DNA of 7,291 bases from Candidatus Krumholzibacteriia bacterium (GTDB taxonomy: Bacteria > Krumholzibacteriota > Krumholzibacteriia > LZORAL124-64-63): the NCBI GenBank assembly GCA_028718575.1, contig JAQULN010000143.1, positions 1 through 7,291 of the forward strand, written 5' to 3'. Below the pieces are notes generated by a model, which was given only the letters and a program-made list of their open reading frames with translations, was not told the origin of the DNA and ran no database searches. The position numbers were made by a program, and so were the translations under genes. Shown piece by piece: positions 1-5,580 of the stretch. Positions within the stretch are counted from its first letter, which is position 1. Each line of letters begins with the position of its first letter.

Positions 1-1
1 C

Positions 2-52
2 GGCTTGATGCAGGCGGGTCACAAATACGGAATGCAGACATTGAACCAGTAG
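2..52 (+). CDS. pilT: PilT twitching-motility retraction ATPase, C-terminal fragment, ending at an in-frame TAG
   Basis: Only the last codons of this gene are in the window. Frame 2 reads GLMQAGHKYGMQTLNQ and then TAG at 50-52. The segment K-Y-G-M-Q-T-L-N-Q matches the conserved C-terminal region of PilT, the hexameric secretion-type ATPase that depolymerises pili at the inner-membrane base. PilT proteins normally continue about 35-45 residues past this motif. Here the same frame carries on after the TAG with convincing PilT sequence as far as a TAA at 164-166, so the TAG looks like an internal nonsense codon, not the family's normal end. Position directly before pilC agrees with pilT-pilC order in Myxococcus-type clusters. 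PilU or another PilT paralogue is possible, because most of the protein lies outside the window. Family assignment is fairly sure; whether the product is truncated is open. Confidence 0.7.
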   Translation, partial: GLMQAGHKYGMQTLNQ

Positions 53-166
53 ATTTGCCAGGCGGTCGAGAACCGCTGGATCTCGCAGGAAACCGCCCTG
101 GGCCGCAGTAGTGATCAGCAGGAACTACGGCAGATGTTGGGCGAAACTGTCGGCGCGAAATCTTAA
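53..166 (+). pseudogene. pilT: Rest of the PilT reading frame beyond the amber codon
   Basis: In frame with the PilT fragment, 37 codons follow the TAG before TAA at 164-166. They include ICQAVENRWISQETALGRSS and then DQQELRQML. The pattern A-L-G-R-S-S-D-x-x-E-L-R-x-M is typical of the last helices of PilT in deltaproteobacterial-type clusters. The natural end at 166 would leave only 19 nt to the pilC start, which fits operon spacing; ending at 52 would leave 133 nt. The stretch was therefore coding recently, or still is by readthrough or recoding, or the TAG is a sequence error. There is no obvious internal start with a Shine-Dalgarno sequence that would make it a separate gene. Confidence 0.6.
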
Positions 167-174
167 CGCGCCGC

Positions 175-181
175 AAGGAGG
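175..181 (+). promoter_or_regulatory. Shine-Dalgarno that fixes the pilC start
   Basis: AAGGAGG at 175-181 lies 4 nt before GTG at 186-188. The spacing is slightly short, but this is the only good site. It decides against the in-frame ATG at 111, which would overlap the PilT frame and add 25 residues with no resemblance to PilC. Confidence 0.75.
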
Positions 182-185
182 AACC

Positions 186-1403
186 GTGGCTGCCACGACC
201 ACCTATATCTGGAAGGGCAAGACGGCCAAGGGCGATGTCATTGCCGGCGAGTACAAGGCCAACGATCGCCGCGAGGTGGCGGAGTATCTGCGCAAGCGCC
301 GCGTGGTCATTCAGTCGGTGCGCAAGAAGCCAACGGAGATCAAACTTCCTTTCGGCGGCAAAAAGGGAGTCAGCGTCAAGGATCTCTGCGTCTTCACGCG
401 GCAATTCGCGACGATGATCAACGCCGGCTTGCCATTGGTACAGTGCCTCGAAGTGCTCGGGCGCCAGCAGCCCAAGCCCACGTTCAAGCAGGCGATCCAG
501 CAGGTGATGATCGATGTCGAAGGCGGCCAGACGCTGTCTGAGAGCCTGGGCAAGCAGAAACACATCTATGGCGACCTGTACGTGAACATGATCGCCGCCG
601 GCGAGACCGGCGGTATCCTGGACACGATCCTGCAGCGTTTGGCGATCTTCCTCGAGAAGAACGACGCGCTGCAGCGTAAGGTCAAAGGTGCGTTGACCTA
701 TCCGGCCATCGTGCTCTTTGTGGCCCTCGGCGCCTGCATCTTCATGCTCATGGGTGTGATTCCCGTCTTCGCCAAAATGTTCTCTGATTTCGGCGGGGAA
801 CTTCCGGGCCCGACGCGAATGGTCATGAATCTGTCGGATTTCCTGCGCACTCAATGGTACATGCTGGCGGCCGGCGTCGCCGCGGCGGTCTTCGGTTTCA
901 AGCGCCTGCGCAAGTCGAAATGGGGCGAACTGGTCACGGACAAGCTCTTCTTGCGCATCCCGATTCTCGGCACGGTCCTGCTCAAGGGTGCAGTCTCGCG
1001 CTTCACCCGCACGCTCGGCACCCTGATCGGTTCGGGTGTGCCGATCCTACAAGGACTGGAGATCACGGCGCGCACTGCCGGCAACCGCGTCATCCAGAAC
1101 GCAATAGAAAGCACGAGCGTCTCGATCAGCCAGGGCGACACGATCGCTGAGCCGCTGAAGCAGAGCGGCGTGTTCCCGCCGATGGTCGTGCAGATGATCA
1201 GCATCGGCGAATCGACCGGTGCGCTCGACGAGATGCTCGCCAAGATCGCCGACTTCTACGACGACGAAGTGGACGCGGCGGTCGACGCGCTGACGGCGGC
1301 GATCGAACCGCTGATGATCGTCCTGATGGGTACCATGGTCGGCGGCATGCTCGTGGCCATGTACCTGCCCATGTTCAAGATGGCGAACGTGGTTGGAGGT
1401 TGA
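186..1403 (+). CDS. pilC: PilC, type IV pilus inner-membrane platform protein
   Basis: A 405-residue protein of normal PilC length, with a GTG start. PilC is the polytopic inner-membrane platform that couples the extension and retraction ATPases (PilB, PilT) to pilin insertion and removal. It opens with the usual small N-terminal segment (TTYIWKGKTAKGD...). Two repeated T2SSF (GspF-type) domains follow. The first spans about residues 67-195 and contains RQFATMINAGLPL and GETGG. The second spans about 271-399 and contains RTLGTLIGSGVPIL and GESTG. Predicted membrane segments lie near 171-193, 224-242 and 373-399, the last with the conserved I-E-P of AAIEPLMIVLMG. The downstream gene pilS begins 5 nt after the stop, and its ribosome site is inside the last pilC codons, so the two are translationally linked. 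No defect is seen. GspF of a type II secretion system is the only alternative, and the pil neighbours make that unlikely. Confidence 0.95.
   Translation: MAATTTYIWKGKTAKGDVIAGEYKANDRREVAEYLRKRRVVIQSVRKKPTEIKLPFGGKKGVSVKDLCVFTRQFATMINAGLPLVQCLEVLGRQQPKPTFKQAIQQVMIDVEGGQTLSESLGKQKHIYGDLYVNMIAAGETGGILDTILQRLAIFLEKNDALQRKVKGALTYPAIVLFVALGACIFMLMGVIPVFAKMFSDFGGELPGPTRMVMNLSDFLRTQWYMLAAGVAAAVFGFKRLRKSKWGELVTDKLFLRIPILGTVLLKGAVSRFTRTLGTLIGSGVPILQGLEITARTAGNRVIQNAIESTSVSISQGDTIAEPLKQSGVFPPMVVQMISIGESTGALDEMLAKIADFYDDEVDAAVDALTAAIEPLMIVLMGTMVGGMLVAMYLPMFKMANVVGG
1395..1399 (+). promoter_or_regulatory. Shine-Dalgarno for pilS inside the end of pilC
   Basis: GGAGG at 1395-1399 stands 9 nt before ATG at 1409. 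A TTG at 1400, overlapping the pilC stop, would give three more residues but has no spacing from this site, so ATG 1409 is the better start. Confidence 0.7.
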
Positions 1404-1408
1404 CGGCG

Positions 1409-3061
1409 ATGGCGGCTGCCGCCGGCATTCGATCCGAAGACGGCGTCCTCGTGCCGCGCACGCTGACGGCGATCCTGTTGACCGGCTGCGGCCTGTTGGC
1501 GGTGGTCGACGGCAAGGAGCCGGTGTCGACCGTGCTCCTCGCGGTCGGGCTCGGCTGGCTCTGGGCGACGTTGGCCGTGACGGCGCTGGCGCCGTGGCGC
1601 TGGTTCGATCACCGCGGCGTGGTCCTGCTGCAGATCACGATGGAACTGGGTGCCGTCGGTTGCGTCGTCGGGGCGCTGCCGGGGGCTCCCGGACTGTCCG
1701 TATTCTTCCTAGGACCCGTCGCCGTCGCCGCGGTGCGCCTCGGCCGCGAAGGCGCATCGGCGGCTGCGGCGCTGGCGGCGCTCGTGTTGCTGCTGCCGGC
1801 CTTGCTGCAGGGTGGCGCGCCGGCGCCGGTCCCGGCGGCCACCGGGCTCGGCGCGGTTCTTTTACTTAGCTCCGGCTTGCTGGCGGGAGAATTGGTGCGC
1901 CTGGCGGCCCGGCGGCGAAGCGATGGCGAATGCGCGAGCCGGTGTGCGCGTCAGACCGATCGCGAGATGCGCCTGATCCTCGACAACCTTGGCAGCGGGT
2001 TTCTAACGGTCGATGCCGCCGGCCGCGTGACCCGCCTGAATCCGCAAGCGCGAGCGCTGCTGGGCTTGGCGGGCGGCGAGTACGAGCAACAACGCCTGGC
2101 GGACCTGCTCGCCGACGGCGGCGCCGAACTGGCGGATCTCATCCTGCAAGTGCTGGCGACCTGCCGGCCGTGCAAGCGTTGTGAGGTCACGATTGCGCGG
2201 CAGGGCGTGGTCGTGCCGCTCGGATTGAGCGCGGATGTCGTCGCGGGGGAGGACGGGACGCTCGAAGGGGCGGTCGTGGTCTTCACCGATCTGACCGAAG
2301 TCCGGCGCCTTCAGGCTCAACTGCGACGCTCCGACCGCTTGGCCGGCGTCGGAGAACTCGCGGCGAGCATCGCGCACGAGCTGCGCAATCCTTTGGCGAG
2401 CATCCGCGGCAGCGTCGAGCTGCTCGCCAGCGACCTCGAGGTCGACGGGCATCAGGCGCAGCTGCTGCAGCTGATCCTGCGAGAGAGCGGCCGCCTCAAT
2501 ACCATCATCACCGATTTTCTCGCGTTCGCCCGCATGCGCCCCGCACAATTGCGGGCGCTCGATCTGGATGGATTCCTGGAACAGGTCGTCCTGCAGTTGC
2601 GCCAGCACGTGTCAGCGCAGGGTGGGCGGGTCGCCGTGAGTAGCGAGAACATGGCGCCCGGGCTCGAGATCGACGCCGACGCCGAACAACTCGTCCAGGC
2701 CGTCCTGAATCTCGGCCTCAACGCCTGCGAAGCGATGCGCTATGTCGGTGAGTTGCGCCTGCAGGTCGAGGTCAACGACGGATTCTGCGAACTGCACCTT
2801 CGCGACACGGGGCCGGGGCTCGATCCGGCGCGGGTCGAAGAGTTTTTCACACCGTTCGTGACCACTAAACCCCATGGCACGGGTCTGGGGTTGCCGATGG
2901 TCGCACGCATCGTACACGGCCACGGCGGCACGGTGGAAGCGGGTAACGACCCCGCCGGGGGGGCCGATTTCGTGCTGAGGCTGCCGCTGCGGGCGTTATC
3001 CACACCGCCGGCGGGCGCCGAAGCGCAAGTTGAGCACTGGCTGGAAGCGGCGGTGCACTGA
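1409..3061 (+). CDS. pilS: PilS, membrane-bound sensor histidine kinase of the PilSR system
   Basis: A 550-residue sensor kinase that should autophosphorylate and pass phosphate to PilR. About six hydrophobic segments fill residues 14-163, as in Pseudomonas PilS. A PAS-like domain follows at about 184-295 (ILDNLGSGFLTVD... to VVVFTDLTE). The HisKA H-box is A-S-I-A-H-E-L-R-N-P-L with phospho-acceptor His323. The ATPase domain has the N-box (N434 to N438, NLGLNACEAM), the G1 box DTGPGL at 466-471, an F-box with FFTPFVTTK, and the G2 box GTGLGL at 490-495, so all catalytic boxes are intact. Cysteines are unusually concentrated outside the membrane: C175 and C179 just after the last membrane segment, and C252-x2-C255-x2-C258 inside the PAS domain. 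In Pseudomonas, PilS senses the pilin level in the membrane; whether this one does is inferred. The name rests on the pilC and pilR neighbours as well as the architecture. Confidence 0.93.
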   Translation: MAAAAGIRSEDGVLVPRTLTAILLTGCGLLAVVDGKEPVSTVLLAVGLGWLWATLAVTALAPWRWFDHRGVVLLQITMELGAVGCVVGALPGAPGLSVFFLGPVAVAAVRLGREGASAAAALAALVLLLPALLQGGAPAPVPAATGLGAVLLLSSGLLAGELVRLAARRRSDGECASRCARQTDREMRLILDNLGSGFLTVDAAGRVTRLNPQARALLGLAGGEYEQQRLADLLADGGAELADLILQVLATCRPCKRCEVTIARQGVVVPLGLSADVVAGEDGTLEGAVVVFTDLTEVRRLQAQLRRSDRLAGVGELAASIAHELRNPLASIRGSVELLASDLEVDGHQAQLLQLILRESGRLNTIITDFLAFARMRPAQLRALDLDGFLEQVVLQLRQHVSAQGGRVAVSSENMAPGLEIDADAEQLVQAVLNLGLNACEAMRYVGELRLQVEVNDGFCELHLRDTGPGLDPARVEEFFTPFVTTKPHGTGLGLPMVARIVHGHGGTVEAGNDPAGGADFVLRLPLRALSTPPAGAEAQVEHWLEAAVH

Positions 3062-3120
3062 GGTGTCACGCGCTCGCTCTGCAGAAGAATGAACGCGAAT
3101 CGCCCTGTGATGTAGCTGCG

Positions 3121-3126
3121 AAGGAG
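3121..3126 (+). promoter_or_regulatory. Shine-Dalgarno for pilR
   Basis: AAGGAG at 3121-3126 stands 7 nt before ATG 3134. The 72-nt gap after pilS (3062-3133) shows no clear terminator and no convincing promoter, so pilR is probably read through from pilS. Confidence 0.7.
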
Positions 3127-3133
3127 ATCTCCG

Positions 3134-4693
3134 ATGGCACTGGGCAGGATCTTGGTTGTCGACGATGAGGAATCGATGTGCCAGTACCTCTCGATCCTTC
3201 TGAGCAAGGAAGGATACGAGGTGGCGACAGCGAACTCCGGAGCGGCCGCCCTGCGGCTGCTCGAGAGTGCGCCGTGCGACGTGGTTATGACCGATATCCA
3301 GATGCCGGGCATGGACGGCATCCAGTTGTTGAAAGGAGTTCGCGCGGTCGATTCGCAGACGCCGGTGATCATCATGACGGCGTATGCCAGCGAACAGACC
3401 GCCATCGACGCGGTGAACCTGGGCGCGTTTAGCTACCTGCAGAAGCACTGCAAGAACGACGAGATCAAAATCGTCGTGCGCAATGCGTTGCAGCTGCGGC
3501 GGGCGGAATCGGAGAACCGGCAGCTCAAGCGCGAGCTGAAGAAGAACAAGAGCAAACAGCAGATCATCGGCCAGAGCCCCCGCATGCGGTCGGTGTTCAA
3601 GATGATCGACAAGATCGCGGCCACGCCGGCGACGGTCATGATCAACGGCGATTCGGGCACCGGCAAAGAACTGGTGGCCCGGGCGATCCACGACCGCAGC
3701 CACCGCGCCGGCGGGCCGTTCGTTGCGATCAACTGCGGCGCGATCCCGGAGACGCTGCTGGAGAGCCAGTTGTTCGGCCACGTGCGCGGCGCGTTCACCG
3801 GCGCCGATCGCGACCATGACGGGTTCTGCCAGCAGGCCAACGGCGGCACGATCTTCCTCGACGAGATCGGCGAGATGCCCCAGAGCACCCAGGTCAAGCT
3901 GCTGCGCATGCTGCAGGAGCGCGAGGTGATCCCGGTCGGCAGCGCGCAGCCGGTCAAGGTCGATCTGCGGGTCATCGCCGCCACGAATCGCGACCTGGAG
4001 CAGGAGGTGGCCGCCGGCCGCTTCCGCACCGATCTGTTCTTCCGCTTGAACGTGATTCCGTTGAATCTGCCCGCGTTGCGCGAACGCATCGAGGACATCC
4101 CGCTCTTGGTCGATCATTTTCTGCGGCGTTTCTGTCCCGACGAGTACCAGGGCGGCCTCAGCAGCATGTTGGACGAGGATGCGCTCCAGTGCCTGCAATC
4201 GTGTGACTGGCCCGGCAACGTGCGTGAACTCGAGAATGTCATCGAGCGTGCCTGTATCATGCGGGACGGGCCGCGGATCACGTTGCGCGACCTGCCGGCG
4301 GGCCTGCACGGCCACGAGGGAGCGCCGCTCACACCCAACACGCTGGTTGGCGGCATGGTCTCGCTCGAGAGCATCGAGCAGGCGCATATCCTGCAAGTGC
4401 TCGAGGCGGTAGGCTGGCACAAGAAACGGGCCGCCGAGATCCTGCAAATCAACCCCTCGACCCTCTACCGCAAGCTGTTGCGCTACGGTGTCGGTCAAGA
4501 GGAGATGGAGCGAGACGGCGACGGCGATCCCGACCTGGCCGCAGCCGAGCGCGTGATCGACGCCGTGCGGTCGTTGCAAGAGCCCGCGGCGTCGCCGGCG
4601 GTTGGGCCTGGCACCGGCGGTTCGGCGCCGGACCCGGCGCTGGAAGCGCTCGACGTCCCGGAGGCTCTCGACGAACCGGTGGTCGTTGAATAA
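3134..4693 (+). CDS. pilR: PilR, sigma-54-dependent response regulator (NtrC family)
   Basis: A 519-residue transcription activator. The receiver domain (about 1-120) has the acidic pair D10/D11, phospho-acceptor D54 (TDIQMPGMDG), T82 and K104. The residue after K104 is His instead of the usual Pro (LQKHCKNDEI). The AAA+ domain (about 149-385) has Walker A GDSGTGKE at 172-179, the sigma-54 contact loop GAFTGA at 219-224, Walker B with D243/E244 (IFLDEIGEM), the arginine region FRTDLFFRLN, and DWPGNVRELEN. A Fis-type helix-turn-helix covers about 415-452 (RAAEILQINPSTLYRKLL). A tail of 67 residues (453-519), acidic and rich in Pro, Ala and Gly, follows the HTH, whereas typical PilR ends there at about 445-460 residues. 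PilR partners with PilS and activates pilA from a -24/-12 promoter, and a fitting promoter lies 133 nt downstream of this gene. Other NtrC-like regulators share this architecture; context gives the name. Confidence 0.94.
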   Translation: MALGRILVVDDEESMCQYLSILLSKEGYEVATANSGAAALRLLESAPCDVVMTDIQMPGMDGIQLLKGVRAVDSQTPVIIMTAYASEQTAIDAVNLGAFSYLQKHCKNDEIKIVVRNALQLRRAESENRQLKRELKKNKSKQQIIGQSPRMRSVFKMIDKIAATPATVMINGDSGTGKELVARAIHDRSHRAGGPFVAINCGAIPETLLESQLFGHVRGAFTGADRDHDGFCQQANGGTIFLDEIGEMPQSTQVKLLRMLQEREVIPVGSAQPVKVDLRVIAATNRDLEQEVAAGRFRTDLFFRLNVIPLNLPALRERIEDIPLLVDHFLRRFCPDEYQGGLSSMLDEDALQCLQSCDWPGNVRELENVIERACIMRDGPRITLRDLPAGLHGHEGAPLTPNTLVGGMVSLESIEQAHILQVLEAVGWHKKRAAEILQINPSTLYRKLLRYGVGQEEMERDGDGDPDLAAAERVIDAVRSLQEPAASPAVGPGTGGSAPDPALEALDVPEALDEPVVVE

Positions 4694-4707
4694 TGCCGCG
4701 TGCGGCA
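4694..4707 (+). repeat. Short inverted repeat right after the pilR stop
   Basis: TGCCGC-GT-GCGGCA forms a 6-bp stem with a 2-nt centre, starting at the base after the pilR TAA. No T-run follows, so it is not a usual intrinsic terminator. Its centre is about 150 bp upstream of the predicted pilA start of transcription, within the range of sigma-54 enhancer sites. It could be an operator or a chance GC-rich palindrome. Confidence 0.35.
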
Positions 4708-4773
4708 AGGAACACCGAGGCAACCTGCCCGTTTCTGGGTGGCAGCTTCTTCCCGGGGCGGGCGACCGCGCTC

Positions 4774-4793
4774 GTAACCGGGCCACTGGTAAC
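4774..4793 (+). repeat. Paired GTAAC motifs upstream of the pilA promoter
   Basis: GTAAC occurs at 4774-4778 and again at 4789-4793, 15 bp start to start, with a partly palindromic ACCGGGCCACTGGT between and overlapping them. The pair lies about 60-80 bp before the predicted pilA transcription start. It may be an activator-binding region, but no known PilR consensus is clearly matched. Confidence 0.25.
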
Positions 4794-4825
4794 GTATTAG
4801 AACTTAGGTGGCTGCATGCGTTTTT

Positions 4826-4841
4826 TGGCACGGCCATTGCT
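4826..4841 (+). promoter_or_regulatory. Sigma-54 (-24/-12) promoter of pilA
   Basis: TGGCACG (4826-4832), four bases GCCA, then TTGCT (4837-4841) match the sigma-54 consensus TGGCACG-N4-TTGCW at every defined position. GG is at 4827-4828 and GC at 4839-4840, with the required 10 bases between them. A T-run (4821-4826) leads into it. Transcription should start near 4852, giving a leader of about 73 nt to the pilA GTG. A sigma-54 activator with an intact GAFTGA loop (PilR) is encoded immediately upstream, and PilR control of pilA from such promoters is known in Pseudomonas, Myxococcus and Geobacter. Confidence 0.9.
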
Positions 4842-4851
4842 TGATGACAGA

Positions 4852-4906
4852 TGCCATCGGCAGGCTTAACGGGCCCGGACGGCCCAACCCCGTGGTCGAA
4901 GCGACC
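4852..4906 (+). other. Three small stem-loops in the pilA mRNA leader
   Basis: From the predicted transcription start, three short hairpins follow in series: TGCC-ATC-GGCA at 4852-4862, GGGCC-CGGAC-GGCCC at 4871-4885, and GGTCG-AAG-CGACC at 4894-4906. The last ends 5 nt before the Shine-Dalgarno sequence. The first would begin at the very 5' end of the transcript. Such structures can stabilise abundant mRNAs; that role here is inference. Confidence 0.35.
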
Positions 4907-4911
4907 GGAAC

Positions 4912-4918
4912 AAGGAGG
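4912..4918 (+). promoter_or_regulatory. Shine-Dalgarno that fixes the pilA start
   Basis: AAGGAGG at 4912-4918 stands 6 nt before GTG 4925. It selects this start over an in-frame GTG at 4808. That upstream start would place the sigma-54 promoter inside the gene and would put a long leader in front of the prepilin cleavage site. Confidence 0.85.
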
Positions 4919-4924
4919 ACCCCA

Positions 4925-5362
4925 GTGAACAAGCAGGGCTTTACGCTGATTGAGCTCATGATCGTGGTTGTGATCATCGGCATCCTGGCTGCGATCGCCA
5001 TTCCGAACTTCATCGCGATGCAGGATCGGGCCAAGGAGGCCCAGGTCAAGTCGATCGCGCACACCGTGCAGTTGGCGGCCGAAGACCACGCCGTGCGCAA
5101 CAACGGTGAGTACGCGGCGGCCATCGCCGACGTCATCGCGCGTTTGCCCGGCGGCGCTGCGATCGACAACCCGTTCGGCGGTGGCGCGGTTGCGTCGCCG
5201 GTTCTCGGCGCGGGCACCTTCCCCGGCCAGGTCGGCTACGCTCCGCTGCCCGCGGTCGGCGGCATGATCCCCGGTTACACCATCCAGGGCTGGGGCAAGG
5301 ACGTCAACGCCGGCCCGGCGGGTGCCAACGGTCTGATCATCACCCTGACCAGCGGCAGCTAA
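4925..5362 (+). CDS. pilA: PilA, type IV major pilin precursor
   Basis: A 145-residue prepilin with a GTG start. The leader M-N-K-Q-G is followed by the class III signal core FTLIELMIVVVIIGILAAIA. A prepilin peptidase (PilD) should cut after G5 and methylate the new N-terminal Phe, leaving a 140-residue pilin. Glu at mature position 5, needed for assembly, is present. The N-terminal helix runs to about residue 60 (PNFIAMQDRAKEAQVKS...), and a Gly/Ala/Pro-rich globular part follows. There is no cysteine, so the disulfide-bonded D-loop of Pseudomonas and Neisseria pilins is absent. The C-terminal part (YTIQGWGKD ... ITLTSGS) looks like a beta-sheet domain close to GspG-like pilins. Its own sigma-54 promoter upstream and strong terminator downstream make it a separate high-expression unit, as expected for the major pilin. 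A minor pilin or type II pseudopilin is less likely given the pilR-pilA adjacency. Confidence 0.92.
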   Translation: MNKQGFTLIELMIVVVIIGILAAIAIPNFIAMQDRAKEAQVKSIAHTVQLAAEDHAVRNNGEYAAAIADVIARLPGGAAIDNPFGGGAVASPVLGAGTFPGQVGYAPLPAVGGMIPGYTIQGWGKDVNAGPAGANGLIITLTSGS

Positions 5363-5387
5363 CCAGCGACTCGTACGTCGGTCAGCG

Positions 5388-5415
5388 GGCGGGCCCCTTC
5401 GGGGGCCCGCCTTTT
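5388..5415 (+). terminator. Intrinsic terminator after pilA
   Basis: GGCGGGCCCC (5388-5397), loop TTCG (5398-5401) and GGGGCCCGCC (5402-5411) form a perfect 10-bp stem closed by an extra-stable C(UUCG)G tetraloop. TTTT follows at 5412-5415. It begins 25 nt after the pilA stop and should separate pilA transcription from the ABC genes. Confidence 0.92.
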
Positions 5416-5482
5416 GCGTTGCCGGCGCCGTGACCGGCCTGCCTTGCCGCCAGCGGCGTGGCGGTCGATCAGTCCTCCCAAC

Positions 5483-5498
5483 TGGCATCCCCTTTGCA
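5483..5498 (+). promoter_or_regulatory. Second sigma-54 (-24/-12) promoter, for the ABC transporter genes
   Basis: TGGCATC (5483-5489), four bases CCCT, then TTGCA (5494-5498) match TGGCACG-N4-TTGCW except for the two bases after TGGCA. GG (5484-5485) and GC (5496-5497) have the same 10-base gap as the pilA promoter. Transcription would begin near 5509. That rules out a coding start at 5458 and favours ATG 5521 or 5581 for the ATPase gene. The site sits in a non-coding gap directly after a terminator, where a new promoter is needed. Confidence 0.7.
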
Positions 5499-5524
5499 CA
5501 ATGCGCCCGCAGTACCGACAATGG

Positions 5525-5542
5525 TGCCGCGCGGCTGCGGCA
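5525..5542 (+). repeat. Inverted repeat in the leader of the ABC ATPase gene
   Basis: TGCCGC (5525-5530) and GCGGCA (5537-5542), separated by six bases, have the same arms as the inverted repeat after pilR. It lies 17-34 nt into the predicted transcript. If translation started at ATG 5521 it would be coding. It may be a leader hairpin or chance. Confidence 0.25.
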
Positions 5543-5580
5543 AAACGGTTCCGGCGGGATTTCCGGCTGATTGCGTGACC

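Noticed and set aside
111..185. Longer PilC starting at ATG 111
   Set aside because: The extra 25 residues have no PilC character and overlap the PilT frame. A Shine-Dalgarno sequence sits just before GTG 186, and the protein then has the normal family length.
4808..4924. Longer PilA starting at GTG 4808
   Set aside because: The sigma-54 promoter lies inside this stretch, and the extension would put an atypical long leader before the prepilin cleavage site. GTG 4925 has a strong ribosome site and gives a normal five-residue leader.
4925..5362. Conductive (e-pilin-like) PilA
   Set aside because: The protein is 145 residues, not a short truncated pilin of about 60, and lacks the aromatic residues at mature positions 27 and 32 that accompany F24 in Geobacter PilA. 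A general T4P pilin is the simpler reading.
5458..5580. N-terminal extension of the ABC ATPase from GTG 5458
   Set aside because: The predicted sigma-54 promoter lies within it. The added residues have no ABC homology and there is no ribosome site. ATG 5521 remains possible.
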